Positions 1 through 8,943 of a stretch of 64,000 bases of DNA are shown in pieces. The notes beneath the pieces are model-generated. The model saw only the letters and a program-made list of their open reading frames with translations. It did not search any database and had not been told where the DNA came from. Location: contig NZ_JBNPNH010000002.1 of assembly GCF_050314555.1 (NCBI RefSeq), forward strand, positions 62,001 to 126,000, read 5' to 3'. Each line of letters begins with the position of its first letter. Within the stretch, counting starts at the first letter, position 1. The position numbers and the translations under genes are program-made. The DNA comes from Spyradosoma sp004558035. GTDB lineage: Bacteria > Verrucomicrobiota > Verrucomicrobiia > Opitutales > UBA953.

Positions 1-88
1 CTTCGAGCGCATTCTGATCGAGCGCTCGCCGGACTTCGGCGTCGGCGCCGCCGTGAACGACCGCCTCTCTCGCGCCGCCGCGAAATGA
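1..88 (+). CDS. 3' end of an unidentified gene
   Basis: Reading frame 2 is open from the window edge to a TGA at 86-88 and encodes about 28 residues ending DRLSRAAK. The codon use (GCC, GCG, CTC, CGC) matches the neighbouring genes, so it is probably a real C-terminus. Too little is visible to name it. In some bacteria the gene before recN is the NAD kinase gene, but nothing in this fragment confirms that. Confidence 0.45.
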   Translation, partial: FERILIERSPDFGVGAAVNDRLSRAAAK

Positions 89-210
89 AAATCATGAAGG
101 TGATGAGGTTATGAAGGTCGTGAAGGTCATGAAGTTGATTGCCTTTCGCTTCGCGAAAAAAGTTTTTCGAAAATCCTTTCGGCGAAACCGGACGCAATCG
201 CCTCCAAGCT
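89..210. repeat. dispersed intergenic repeat, copy A
   Basis: The gap between the upstream gene and recN starts with short iterations of ATGAAGGT(C/T) and then the segment TTTCGCTTCGCGAAAAAAG, followed by a partial inverted copy (TTTCGGCGAAACCGG) and ACGCAATC. The same string of elements occurs near 38.4 kb and near 49.0 kb, where it forms a long palindrome. No ORF here looks real. Confidence 0.6.
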
Positions 211-310
211 CTCTGTCCTCATCTCGGATTTTTCCCGGCGCCGTGTAAACTTCCTCCCGTTCTCGCTCGCGGCGTTCCCGTTTTTTCGCTTTCCTTTTCT
301 TCTTTCGTTC

Positions 311-1972
311 ATGCTGCAATTTCTGAAGATACGAAACCTCGCGCTGATGGACGCCGTCGAACTCGAATTCGAGGGCGGATTCAACGTCGTCACCGGCGAA
401 ACCGGCGCGGGAAAAAGCGTGCTGCTCGGCGCGCTCGCGATTCTCGCGGGCAACCGCGTAGCCAAGACCGTGATCCGCAAAGGCGCGGACGCGTGCGAGA
501 TCGAGGCCGTCGTCGCGCTCGAAGATTCCGCGCGCGCGGACGCCGTGCTCGACGCGCTCGCGCTCCCGCGCTGCGAGGACGGCCAGCTGATTCTGCGCCG
601 CGCGATCCACGCGACGAAGCCCGGGCGCGTCACGATCAACGGCGCGCTCGCCACGCTCGCCCAGCTTTCCGCGCTCGGCGAGACGTGGATTGACTTTCAC
701 GGACCCGGCGAGCCGCAGAAACTTTTTCACGAGCACCATCAGCTCGAAATTCTCGACCTCTTCGCCGGGAACGGCGCCGCGCTCGCGGACTTCGCCGCGC
801 GTTTCCGCGAGTGGAAAAAGGCGCTCGCCGAAATCGAGGAAATCCGCTCGCAGGAAAAAATGTCGCCCGACGAAATCGCGTTCGCGCAGTCGCAGCTCGA
901 CGCGATGGACCGCATCGACCTCGCCGACGAGGCGATCGAGCGGCTCGAAAGCGACTTCGCGAAGATCTCCCACGCGCAGGAGCTCGAATCGCTGCTCGGC
1001 GGCATCGACGCGGCGTTCGGCGACGACGGGCTCGCCGCCGCGTTCCCGCAGATTCTGCGCCTTTCCGGAGAGATTTCCGAAATCGTTCCCGCGGCGGGAA
1101 CGCTCGCCCAGCGCGCCGCCTCGCTCGCGATCGAGGCGGAGGACCTGCGCTCGGAATACGCCGCGCTGCTCGGCGAAATCGACGCCGATCCCGAGGCCGC
1201 AGCCGAAGTCTCCGCGCGCATGAACGCCTGGCTCGAACTGCGCCGCAAATACGGCCCCGACGCCGCGGGCGTCCGCGCCAAACGCGACGCGCTCGCGCTG
1301 CGGATCGCGCGCCAGAGCGACGTCGCGGGAACGCTCGAACGCGCCGTCGCCGCCGCCTCCGCGCTCGAAAAGGACCTGCGCGCCCGCGCCGCGACGCTCC
1401 ACGCCGCGCGCCTCGCCGCCGCGAAGAAGCTCGCCGCGGGAACGCGGAAAATTCTCGTCGAGCTCGGCTTCAAGAAGGCGGACGTCGCCGTGCGCCTCGA
1501 GGAGACGCCCGCGATTTCCGAGACGGGAACGACCGCGTGCTCGTTTCTCTTTTCGCCGAACGCGGGGCAGGACCTGCTCCCGCTCAACAAAATCGCCTCC
1601 GCCGGCGAGACCGCGCGCGTCATGCTCGCGCTCAAGGCGATGCTCGCCGACGTGGACGCGACGCCCGTGCTCGTGTTCGACGAGGCGGACGCGAACGTCG
1701 GCGGCGAAATCGCCGTGCACGTGGCGCGCAAGCTCGCGGACGTCGCGCGCGCGCACCAGGTCTTCTGCATCACGCACCTGCCGCAGGTCGCCGCGCTCGG
1801 CGACCACCATTTCCGCGTGACCAAGACGCAGACCGACGACTCGACGACGGTCTCCATCGAGCGGCTCGACGGCGACGCGCGTGCCCGCGAGGACGAGCTC
1901 GCGCGCATGCTCGGCGACCGCTCTTCCCCCGCCGCCCGCGCCCACGCCCGCGAGCTCCTCGGCGGGAAGTGA
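311..1972 (+). CDS. recN: DNA repair protein RecN
   Basis: RecN is an SMC-like ATPase acting in recombinational repair of double-strand breaks. The 553-residue length is typical. Residues 29-36 are a Walker A motif (GETGAGKS) within an N-terminal ABC half that reads LKIRNLALMD. A long charged, probably coiled-coil middle follows. Near the C-terminus are an ABC signature-like stretch (NKIASAGETARVMLALK) and Walker B (VLVFDEADANVGG), then a switch His in CITHLPQVAA. The start is the first ATG of the conserved domain, with no Shine-Dalgarno before it. It converges on the sulfatase gene and ends at a strong inverted-repeat terminator. Confidence 0.97.
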   Translation: MLQFLKIRNLALMDAVELEFEGGFNVVTGETGAGKSVLLGALAILAGNRVAKTVIRKGADACEIEAVVALEDSARADAVLDALALPRCEDGQLILRRAIHATKPGRVTINGALATLAQLSALGETWIDFHGPGEPQKLFHEHHQLEILDLFAGNGAALADFAARFREWKKALAEIEEIRSQEKMSPDEIAFAQSQLDAMDRIDLADEAIERLESDFAKISHAQELESLLGGIDAAFGDDGLAAAFPQILRLSGEISEIVPAAGTLAQRAASLAIEAEDLRSEYAALLGEIDADPEAAAEVSARMNAWLELRRKYGPDAAGVRAKRDALALRIARQSDVAGTLERAVAAASALEKDLRARAATLHAARLAAAKKLAAGTRKILVELGFKKADVAVRLEETPAISETGTTACSFLFSPNAGQDLLPLNKIASAGETARVMLALKAMLADVDATPVLVFDEADANVGGEIAVHVARKLADVARAHQVFCITHLPQVAALGDHHFRVTKTQTDDSTTVSIERLDGDARAREDELARMLGDRSSPAARAHARELLGGK

Positions 1973-2005
1973 CGCGCCGCCTCGCGCGCGTTCCCGCCCG
2001 AAACG

Positions 2006-2045
2006 AAAAAGCGTTCCCGCGAAACGAAGCGCGGGAACGCTTTTT
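2006..2045. terminator. bidirectional terminator from an inverted pair of the iterated motif
   Basis: GCGTTCCCGCG and CGCGGGAACGC are separated by 8 nt, flanked by an A run on the left and a T run on the right, so it can work for recN (+) and the convergent sulfatase (-). Both arms contain the iterated nonamer CGTTCCCGC/GCGGGAACG. Confidence 0.85.
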
Positions 2046-2062
2046 GTCCGCGCCGCGCGCGC

Positions 2063-4273
2063 TCAGCGCCTCTTCGCCCAGTCGAGGACGAGCGAGGGAG
2101 CGGTCGCGGAGACGCCGTCGCAGACGTATTCGACGCGGATCGCGTGCGCGCCCGCCTCGAGGAAGACGCCGCGCGTGCCCTTCGGGTTTTCCGTGCCCAG
2201 GTTCATGAACGAATCCGCGCGCGCGCCCGCGACGTAGTTTCTGTCCGCGTCCACGAGCTGCGCGTCGTGGAGATGCGCGAACGCGCGGCTGCCCTTCGCC
2301 GCGTCCGTCCGCAGCGTGAAGACGTATTCGCCCGCCTCGGCGACGCCGATCGTCGCCTCGATCAGAATCCCGCGCGGGCCGCGCTTTTCGGCGAACGCCT
2401 TCGGCAGCAGGTTCTCGCCGCGATTCGCCGCGATTTTTCCCGAAGTCTCGCACTTCAGGCGCGTCTGGCGGAAATCCGGCACCCACGGGAACGGCTTTTT
2501 CGCGAGAAAGATCTTGTGCGTTCCCGCGACGGCGTCGGCGGGCGTCGAGACGTTCCCGAGCGCGGGAACGGGGTTCTTTTCGAAAAACGTCTTCTGCGAA
2601 AAATCGAGCCCGCGCGTGTAGCTCTGCGGGTCCTTGCCGTCGAAGGCGCGACGGGAACGCAGCGCCTTTTCGCGGAATTTCTTCTGCATCTCCTCGCCGA
2701 AGCCGGGCGTTCCCGCGAGGTTCTTCTTTTCCTGCGGATCCTTCAGCGTGTCGTAGATCTCGAAGACGACGGCGCCCGGTCCGGAAAATTTCGAATTCTC
2801 GTTCAGATTGCGCGCGAGCCCCTTGAAGCCGTCGACCCAGACGACGAGCTGGTTCCGCCGCGAAACGCCGCGGTGCGCGGGCAGAAAATCGCCGCGCTGC
2901 GACGCGTTCCCGCCGAAGGAATATTCGCAGTAGATCTGCCCGGGGAACTGCGTCCCGACGCCCGTGAGCGTCGGCAGCAGCGACACGCCGTCGGAACGCG
3001 AGGGAATCTCCGCGCCCGCGGCGTCGGCGAGCGTCGCCATCCAGTCGTGAAACTGCGACGGCTCGGTGCAGAGCTTTTTCTTCTGCACGCGGCCGGGCCA
3101 GCGCACGATCGCGGGAACGCGCATGCCGCCCTCGAAACAGTCGCGCTTGATGCCGTCCATCATGCCGTAGGACTTGAAGAACGACGGATCCTGCGCGGGC
3201 GAGGCGGAGGCGAAATAATCGTTCGCGCGGGCGTCGTTGCCGGGCTCTTCGTGCGGACCGTTGTCGGAGGTGAAGACGACGAGCGTCTCGGAATCGATCT
3301 TCAGGTCCTTGAGCAGCTTGAAGAGGTCGCCCATCGCGTCGTCCACGCGCCGGATCATCGTGGAATGGCGGCGCGCGGCGTCGGTCGCGAATCCCTCGTT
3401 GTCGGGATGGATGTAGGAATCGGGCGCGCCGCGCTTGGCGTCGGCGGTGTTCACGGTGCCGGCCTTCGTCCACTGCACGCCGCCGCGGAGCCCGCCGCCT
3501 TCGGGATAGGCGCAGTTGGGCACGCGCAACGAACCGTGCGGCGCGGGATACGCGAGAAAGAGAAAGAACGGGCGGCGCGGATTCGTCTTTTTCTGCTGAA
3601 CGATCCAGTCCTTGGCGCGCGCGGTGAAAAGGTCCGTCGAGTAGGCGAAGCCGCTCTTCAGCTTCGCGGTGACGTCCGTCTCGTTTTCCCAGACGCGGCG
3701 CCCGCCGTTCGCGGGATAGTGGTAGTGGCCCGCCATGTGGTCGAACACGCCGTAGAAATAATCGAAGCCGCGTTCCCGCGGGCGGCCGTAGCCCGTCGCG
3801 GCGGTCGAGCCGTCGCCGACGCCGCCGATGCCCCACTTTCCGATCGCGGCGGTCGCGTAGCCCGCTTCGCGCATGACGCTCCCGAGCGTGTGGACGTCGG
3901 CGATCGGCGTGTCGAACGTGTTGTCGCGCACCTGCCGCGTGTGCCCCTGGTGCACGCCGGTCATCAGCGAGGCGCGCGCGGGAGCGCTCACGGGGCACGC
4001 CGTGTAGTGGCGCGCGAGCAGCACGCCTTCGCTCGCCATCTTGTCGAGCGCAGGCGTGCGGAAACGGTTTTTGCGTTCGCGGTTCTTGAATTTTTCGCCG
4101 TAGGCCCAGTTGCAGTCGAGGTCGCCCCAGCCCATGTCGTCCACGAGCACGAAGACGACGTTCGGACGCGCGCCGGCGGCGGCGTTCTCGGCGGCGCCGA
4201 GCTGCGGGAACGCGAAGGGAGCGGAGGCGACGCAGGCGAGCGCGCAACGGAAGAAATTTTTCGAGGGGAACAT
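2063..4273 (-). CDS. secreted type I sulfatase, serine type
   Basis: Predicted arylsulfatase-family enzyme hydrolysing sulfate esters, probably on glycans in the envelope or outside the cell. The chosen ATG at 4273 begins a signal peptide (MFPSKNFFRCALACVASAPF). The upstream in-frame extension crosses a tRNA and was rejected. Asp45-Asp46 in VLVDDMGWGDLD are the usual metal ligands. The formylglycine site is Ser96 in S-A-P-A-R (96-100), so it is of the Ser type, normally matured by an anaerobic radical SAM enzyme (anSME). IGKWGIGG and FTSDNGPHEE are further family motifs. The last ~150 residues resemble an appended beta-domain. Length 736 aa. The natural substrate cannot be told from sequence. 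Confidence 0.92.
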   Translation of the reverse strand: MFPSKNFFRCALACVASAPFAFPQLGAAENAAAGARPNVVFVLVDDMGWGDLDCNWAYGEKFKNRERKNRFRTPALDKMASEGVLLARHYTACPVSAPARASLMTGVHQGHTRQVRDNTFDTPIADVHTLGSVMREAGYATAAIGKWGIGGVGDGSTAATGYGRPRERGFDYFYGVFDHMAGHYHYPANGGRRVWENETDVTAKLKSGFAYSTDLFTARAKDWIVQQKKTNPRRPFFLFLAYPAPHGSLRVPNCAYPEGGGLRGGVQWTKAGTVNTADAKRGAPDSYIHPDNEGFATDAARRHSTMIRRVDDAMGDLFKLLKDLKIDSETLVVFTSDNGPHEEPGNDARANDYFASASPAQDPSFFKSYGMMDGIKRDCFEGGMRVPAIVRWPGRVQKKKLCTEPSQFHDWMATLADAAGAEIPSRSDGVSLLPTLTGVGTQFPGQIYCEYSFGGNASQRGDFLPAHRGVSRRNQLVVWVDGFKGLARNLNENSKFSGPGAVVFEIYDTLKDPQEKKNLAGTPGFGEEMQKKFREKALRSRRAFDGKDPQSYTRGLDFSQKTFFEKNPVPALGNVSTPADAVAGTHKIFLAKKPFPWVPDFRQTRLKCETSGKIAANRGENLLPKAFAEKRGPRGILIEATIGVAEAGEYVFTLRTDAAKGSRAFAHLHDAQLVDADRNYVAGARADSFMNLGTENPKGTRGVFLEAGAHAIRVEYVCDGVSATAPSLVLDWAKRR

Positions 4274-4389
4274 GCGGGAAAAACTAACACCCCTCCCCGC
4301 GCCCCGCAAAAACAAAATCCGCGGAAAGGCGCGCGGAAAAAAGAAGTTGCGCGGGCGGGCGGGAAGCGCTATTGTCGCCGCAATTTTTC

Positions 4390-4464
4390 GCGTCTGTCGT
4401 ATAACGGCCATTATGTGACCTTCCCAAGGTTGAGACGAGGGTTCGACTCCCTCCAGACGCACCA
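4390..4464 (+). tRNA. tRNA-Gly (CCC anticodon)
   Basis: The acceptor stem GCGTCTG pairs perfectly with CAGACGC and is followed by an encoded ACCA. The anticodon arm ends in a loop TTCCCAA (anticodon CCC, Gly GGG codons). The T arm carries the GGTTCGA motif flanked by pairing bases. The D arm is short with weak pairing. It lies between the divergent sulfatase and the secreted protein at 4519. Confidence 0.93.
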
Positions 4465-4518
4465 CCTTCAATCGCCCGCGAAACGGAATTCGTCCGATTT
4501 TCCAACCAGATTCCCCAC

Positions 4519-5424
4519 GTGTCCCAAATGCTGAAAAAATTCGCTCTTCTGGCGCTTTGCGCCTCACTCTTCGCGGGAAGCGTTCCCGCGCTGAACGCGC
4601 AGCAGCGCCGCGCCCGCACGACCGAAGACATCGAAGCCGCGCGCCGCGCGACGATCGTTCTGCGCTGCACGTACTGGACGCACGCCCGAAGCGGCGAGCC
4701 CGTTCCCCCGCTCTTCTACCGCGACGGAAGCGACTACCTGCCGTTCTTCATCACGGAAATGGCGTTCGTGAAGGCGTACGAATACCGCGGGCCGCTCCCG
4801 TTCACGCTCTACCGCAAGGCGACGGCGGAGGAAATCGAACAGCGCAAGGAACAGGGCGTCAAAAAATCCGAGCTCGAATACATTCCCTACGCGCAGATTC
4901 CGATTCCGGAAGGCATGAAGGACGTCGGCATTCTCATTCCCGGCGCGCTCGGCAGAGCGAAGCCGCAGGTGTTCAATTTCGACGAAAGCTTCTTCCCGAA
5001 GGGCTCCGTGATGGTGCAGAATCTGACGCAGACCGCGTTCCGCATGGGCTTCGCGCCGCCGAAATCCAAGGCGGAAACGGCTCAGCCGCAGAGCGCCGAG
5101 CTCCAGCCCGGCATGTTCTGGATCACCAAGCCCGTGAAGACGAAGACGCCGCTCAACGTGCGCGTCGCCGTTCCCGCGAAAGACGAGGAAAGCGGCTGGA
5201 AGACGGTCTATTCCTCCTCCGGCATCTTCCTGCCGACGACGCGTTCCGTCATCTTCGCGATTCCCTCCGCGAAAAAGGCGGACGACGGCGCGCCGCGCGT
5301 CGATTTCCGCCAGCTCAGCGTCGTGCCGAAACCGCCGCCGCCGCCGAAGGTCGACGAAGACGACAAGCCCGACTCCAAGAAGAAGGGCGGCAAGAAAAAC
5401 GCCAAGCAACCGCGCCGCGTCTGA
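4519..5424 (+). CDS. secreted protein of unknown function
   Basis: Not recognised. Residues 1-27 form a signal peptide (MLKKFALLALCASLFAG, then an Ala-rich cleavage region before QQRRARTTED). ATG at 4528 is an alternative start. The body is mixed hydrophilic beta-like sequence with no catalytic motif that I can name. The C-terminus is a proline run followed by an Asp/Lys-rich tail (PPPPPKVDEDDKPDSKKKGGKK), typical of periplasmic or envelope-associated linkers. It is followed after 10 bp by the DUF151 gene and then by dus, so the three may be co-transcribed. Confidence 0.75.
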   Translation: MSQMLKKFALLALCASLFAGSVPALNAQQRRARTTEDIEAARRATIVLRCTYWTHARSGEPVPPLFYRDGSDYLPFFITEMAFVKAYEYRGPLPFTLYRKATAEEIEQRKEQGVKKSELEYIPYAQIPIPEGMKDVGILIPGALGRAKPQVFNFDESFFPKGSVMVQNLTQTAFRMGFAPPKSKAETAQPQSAELQPGMFWITKPVKTKTPLNVRVAVPAKDEESGWKTVYSSSGIFLPTTRSVIFAIPSAKKADDGAPRVDFRQLSVVPKPPPPPKVDEDDKPDSKKKGGKKNAKQPRRV

Positions 5425-5434
5425 GCGTTCCCGC

Positions 5435-5893
5435 ATGGACACGAAAGACTTCATCGAGCTGCAGAGTCTGCGGCTCTTTCCCGCCAAGGACTGCACGGCG
5501 GTCTTTCTCGCTTTCGGCGCGAAGACGCTGCTGATCCAGACCGAAGCCGCGTTCGCGGAAACCGCCTCGCGCGCCATGCGCCGCAAGCCGTTCCCGCGCC
5601 CGCAGACCTTCGAGCTGCTCGGCGCCGTCTGCCGCGGATTCGACATCGTTCCCGAAGCCGGATTCGTCACCGAATGCCGCGACGGCGTCTATTTCGCACG
5701 CATCGTCTATTCGATGCGCAACGAGCTCGGTCGCAAGACGCTCGAGGCGGACGCGCGCCCGTCGGACATGCTCCTGCAGTCCTTTCTCGCCCGCATGCCG
5801 ATTTTCGTCGCCCGCTCCGTGCTCGACGCCGCCGAAGACGCGACGCCGCTGATGAACCGCGCGCTGCGCCGCCAGGAAAAGAAAAACGGCTGA
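5435..5893 (+). CDS. bifunctional nuclease family (DUF151/BFN) protein
   Basis: The C-terminal half contains the DUF151 hallmark: ADARPSDMLLQSF followed by MPIFVARSVLDAAED, matching the D-x-R-x-S-D-A and P-I-(Y/F)-V-A pattern of the family. A member in plants has DNase/RNase activity, but bacterial roles are poorly known. Length is 152 residues, the usual size. The variant M for A after RPSD is a minor departure. It sits 10 bp after the secreted protein gene and 7 bp before the dihydrouridine synthase gene, so these are likely one transcript. Confidence 0.75.
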   Translation: MDTKDFIELQSLRLFPAKDCTAVFLAFGAKTLLIQTEAAFAETASRAMRRKPFPRPQTFELLGAVCRGFDIVPEAGFVTECRDGVYFARIVYSMRNELGRKTLEADARPSDMLLQSFLARMPIFVARSVLDAAEDATPLMNRALRRQEKKNG

Positions 5894-5900
5894 ACGCGCC

Positions 5901-6968
5901 ATGACGACGGAAGCTCTCGCGGAAGCGATGCGCGGCGGCGTTCCCGTGACGGCGCTCGCGCCGATGCAGGACGTGACGACGCTCCCGTTCATGCGTCTCC
6001 TCGCGGACGCGCGCTACGGCGCGCCCGATTTTTTCGTCACCGAATTTCTGCGCGTCCACGCCACGTCGATCATCGACGAGGACATCCGCGAATGCCTCGA
6101 AAACCCGCCCGCGGAAACGCCGCTTTTTCTGCAGCTCATCGGCGAGGACGTTCCCGCGCTCGTGCGCGTCGCGCGCGAGGCGCTGAGCCGCTTCGACGTC
6201 GCGGGAATCGATCTGAACCTCGGCTGCCCGGCGCCGAAAGTCTTCCGCAAGAATGTCGGCGGCGGCCTGCTGCGCGACCTGCCGCACGTCGCGGAAATCC
6301 TGCCCGCGCTACGCGAAGTCTGCTCCGAATTCGGCGGACGCTTCACGCTGAAATGCCGCCTCGGATTCGACGACGCGGGCGCGCTCGCGCCGCTGCTGGA
6401 TCTCGCGCGGGAAAACGCCGTGGACTGGATCGCCGTCCACGGACGCACCGTGCGCGGGCTCTACCGCACGCCCGTGGACTACGACGCGATCGCCGCCGCC
6501 GTGCGCGACGCCGCCTGCCCCGTCCTCGCGAACGGCGAAATCTCCTCCGTCGAAAAGGCGCTCCGCGTCCGCGAAAAGACGCGCTGCGCCGGCTGGATGA
6601 TCGGCCGCCACGCCATTCGCAATCCGTGGATTTTCCGTCAATTGCGCGAAACGCGCGAGGGAGCGGGAACGCCGTTCTCACCTCGCCTCGGCGACGTGTT
6701 CGATTACGTGCGCGCGCTCGCGGACGTGGTCGCCCTGCCCGGAGACCGCCCCGAACGCGTCGCCGCCCGCATGAAGAAGTTTCTGAACTTCGTCGGCACG
6801 GGCGCGGACGCCGAAGGCGCCTTCCTTCACGCCGTCCGCCGCGCGGGAACGCCCGACGAGATCTTCGCGATCGCGGAGCGTTTTCTGCTCGCCGGCGGGA
6901 ACGCCGAAAAGCCCTTCCCCGCGGAACCGTTCCCGGGCCTCGTCGCCCGCCCGAACTGCGAAGCGTAA
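5901..6968 (+). CDS. tRNA-dihydrouridine synthase
   Basis: FMN-dependent reduction of uridines in the tRNA D-loop. A TIM-barrel is indicated by the family motifs in order: APMQDVTTLPF at the N-terminus, DLNLGCPAPKVFRKNVGGGLL (substrate/active-site loop), TLKCRLGFDD, WIAVHGRTV-x-GLY with a following YDAI, PVLANGEI, and GWMIGRHAIRNPWIF, which binds the FMN phosphate. 355 residues, standard for DusA/B/C; the sequence does not tell me which subfamily. The start at 5901 lies 7 bp after the DUF151 stop. The following 132 bp to pyrB contain no further gene. Confidence 0.93.
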   Translation: MTTEALAEAMRGGVPVTALAPMQDVTTLPFMRLLADARYGAPDFFVTEFLRVHATSIIDEDIRECLENPPAETPLFLQLIGEDVPALVRVAREALSRFDVAGIDLNLGCPAPKVFRKNVGGGLLRDLPHVAEILPALREVCSEFGGRFTLKCRLGFDDAGALAPLLDLARENAVDWIAVHGRTVRGLYRTPVDYDAIAAAVRDAACPVLANGEISSVEKALRVREKTRCAGWMIGRHAIRNPWIFRQLRETREGAGTPFSPRLGDVFDYVRALADVVALPGDRPERVAARMKKFLNFVGTGADAEGAFLHAVRRAGTPDEIFAIAERFLLAGGNAEKPFPAEPFPGLVARPNCEA

Positions 6969-7100
6969 CGCCCGGCGCCCCGCGGCGTTCCCGCGCAAAA
7001 ATTTTATTGCGGGAGCCCCGCGCATAGGGAAAAATCCTGCCTCCGAAAGCGGGGCTTTTCCCGCTCTCGCCAATCAATTCTGAACAGCATTTTTTCAATC

Positions 7101-8054
7101 ATGAGCCAAGCAGTCTGGAACCGCAAAGACCTCATCGACATCGAAAGCGTTTCGGTCGAGGAGCTCGAAACGCTTTTCGCGCAAGCCGAAATCTTCAAAG
7201 CCTCCTTCGGGACGCGCAAAAAATTCGACACGCTGAAGAACCACACCGTCGGCACCTTCTTCTTCGAGCCCTCGACGCGGACGCGCTCGGCGTTCGAAGT
7301 CGCGGCGCGCAATCTCGGCGCGGACATCCTGACGCTCAGCGAATCGACCTCTTCCCGCACGAAGGGCGAAACGCTGCGCGACACCGCGCGCAACATCCGC
7401 GCGATGGGCGTGGACATGGTCATCATGCGCCACTCGGCGGCGGGCGCGGCGGCCTATCTCGCGAACGTGCTCGACATTCCCGTCGTCAACGCCGGCGACG
7501 GCGCGCACGCGCACCCGACGCAGGCGCTGCTCGACGCCTTCACGCTGCGGGAACACTTCGGACGCGACCTGCGCGGCAAGAAAGTGACGATTCTCGGCGA
7601 CATCCTCTTCTCGCGCGTCGCGCGCTCCAACATTCACTGCCTGACGAAGCTCGGCGTCGAAGTCACCCTCGCGGGACCGATCACGCTCGTGCCGCAGGAA
7701 TTCGGCAATTATCCGGGCGTCCGCGTCGCGCACGACCTCAAGTCCGCGCTCGCCGAAGCCGACGCCGTCATGCTGCTGCGCATCCAGCACGAACGCCAGA
7801 CGACGACGCACTTCCCTTCGCTCGGCGAATACACGGCGCTTTTCGGCATCAACGCGGAACGCCTCGCGTGGATGAAGCCCGAGGCGATCATCATGCACCC
7901 GGGCCCGATCAACCGCGGCGTCGAGGTGGAGTCCGAAATCGCGGACGGTCCGCGCTCCGTGATTCTGCGCCAGGTGACGAACGGCGTCGCCGTACGCATG
8001 GCGGGGCTGCACCTGTGCACGCTCTACCGCGAAGCGCACACCGCCGCGAACTGA
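7101..8054 (+). CDS. pyrB: aspartate carbamoyltransferase catalytic subunit
   Basis: Condenses carbamoyl phosphate with aspartate, the committed step of pyrimidine synthesis. FEPSTRTRSAFE (about residues 53-64) is the carbamoyl-phosphate-binding loop. Further motifs are SSTSSRTKGETL (lysine of the 80s loop), MRHSAAGAAA, HPTQALLDAFT and HPGPINRGVE, which identify ATCase rather than ornithine carbamoyltransferase. 317 residues. No pyrI regulatory gene or pyrC is adjacent. The start has only A/T-rich sequence before it. A strong terminator follows at 8078. Confidence 0.96.
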   Translation: MSQAVWNRKDLIDIESVSVEELETLFAQAEIFKASFGTRKKFDTLKNHTVGTFFFEPSTRTRSAFEVAARNLGADILTLSESTSSRTKGETLRDTARNIRAMGVDMVIMRHSAAGAAAYLANVLDIPVVNAGDGAHAHPTQALLDAFTLREHFGRDLRGKKVTILGDILFSRVARSNIHCLTKLGVEVTLAGPITLVPQEFGNYPGVRVAHDLKSALAEADAVMLLRIQHERQTTTHFPSLGEYTALFGINAERLAWMKPEAIIMHPGPINRGVEVESEIADGPRSVILRQVTNGVAVRMAGLHLCTLYREAHTAAN

Positions 8055-8077
8055 CGCGTTCCCGCCGGCGAGAAACA

Positions 8078-8122
8078 CGCGAAAAAGCGCCTCGGATCTT
8101 CGGTCCGCGGCGCTTTTTCGCG
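8078..8122. terminator. bidirectional terminator between pyrB and the sod gene
   Basis: CGCGAAAAAGCGCC pairs with GGCGCTTTTTCGCG across a short loop that is itself partly paired (GGATCTTCGGTCC). The T/A runs sit inside the stem, so it can serve both convergent genes. Confidence 0.7.
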
Positions 8123-8140
8123 TATTCGGGAATCATCGCC

Positions 8141-8839
8141 TCAGGCGGCGCAGGACGCGCCGAGGGCGTCGCCCGCGTTCCCGCGGCGGCAGCTCTTGCC
8201 GAGCGCCTTGGCGTAGAACGCATCCGCCGCCGTCCAGTCGACGATCGACCAGAACGCCCGCACGTAATCCGCCCTGCGGTTCTGATACTGCAGGTAATAC
8301 GCGTGCTCCCACAGGTCGAGCGTCAGCACCGGCTTCCCGTGCTCGATGCCGGGAACGACGCTCGCGGGCATCATCGGCGAATCCTGGTTCGGCGTCGTGC
8401 ACACGGCGAGCGCGCCGTCCGGCTTCACGATGAGCCACGCCCAGCCCGAGCCGAAATGCCCCGTCGCCGCCGCCTCGAATTTTTCCCGAAACGCCGCGAA
8501 CGAACCGAACGCCTCGTCGATCGCGCCCGCGAGCTCGCCGACGGGCGCGCCGCCGCCGTTCGGCGAAAGGCATTTCCAGAAAAACGTGTGGTTGAAATGC
8601 CCGCCGCCGTTGTTGCGCACCGCCTCGCGGATGCTTTCGGGCACGCGGTCCAGATGCGCCGTCAGATGCCCGATGCACGCGGGCGCGGAAAACTCGGGCG
8701 CTTTTTCGAGCGCGGCGTTGAGCTTTTCGACGTACGCGGCGTGATGCTTGCCGTAGTGCAGCTCGAGAGCGCTTTTCTCCATCGCGGGCTCGAGCGCGTC
8801 CGCGGCGTAAGGCAGGGGTCGTTGTTCCAGTTTTCTCAT
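8141..8839 (-). CDS. sodA: superoxide dismutase, Mn/Fe family (Mn-like residues)
   Basis: Dismutes superoxide to oxygen and hydrogen peroxide. Metal ligands are visible at His28 (ELHYGKHH), His84 (GGHFNHTFFW), Asp175 and His179 (TLDLWEHAYYLQYQNRR). The GGGH motif and the NQDSPMM segment are typical of Mn-using rather than Fe-using enzymes, but metal choice needs biochemistry. There is a ~15-residue C-terminal tail with two Cys (SCRRGNAGDALGASC) beyond the usual end. It is transcribed in the same direction as the glycan cluster, 104 bp after its last gene, and is probably separate. Confidence 0.94.
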   Translation of the reverse strand: MRKLEQRPLPYAADALEPAMEKSALELHYGKHHAAYVEKLNAALEKAPEFSAPACIGHLTAHLDRVPESIREAVRNNGGGHFNHTFFWKCLSPNGGGAPVGELAGAIDEAFGSFAAFREKFEAAATGHFGSGWAWLIVKPDGALAVCTTPNQDSPMMPASVVPGIEHGKPVLTLDLWEHAYYLQYQNRRADYVRAFWSIVDWTAADAFYAKALGKSCRRGNAGDALGASCAA

Positions 8840-8943
8840 GTTTTTGATTTTCTCGTTTTTTACAACGCGCCGCGGGAACGCCGATTTGTCTGCGCTTTCG
8901 CGGGAACGCCGCGCCCCGCCCCAAGCGCGCGTTCCCGGGAAAA

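Noticed and set aside
1770..4247. 825-aa antisense frame and other long Arg-rich frames over recN and the sulfatase
   Set aside because: Composition is dominated by Arg/Ala from GC-rich third positions, and real genes with clear family motifs occupy the same DNA. Many such shadow frames exist throughout the window.
2274..4389. Longer N-terminal start of the sulfatase reaching into the tRNA-Gly gene
   Set aside because: A typical signal peptide starts at 4273; the longer version would translate across a tRNA.
4390..4464. tRNA for proline or another CCC-reading assignment
   Set aside because: The anticodon is CCC, which reads GGG (Gly), and the arm sequences match glycine tRNAs.
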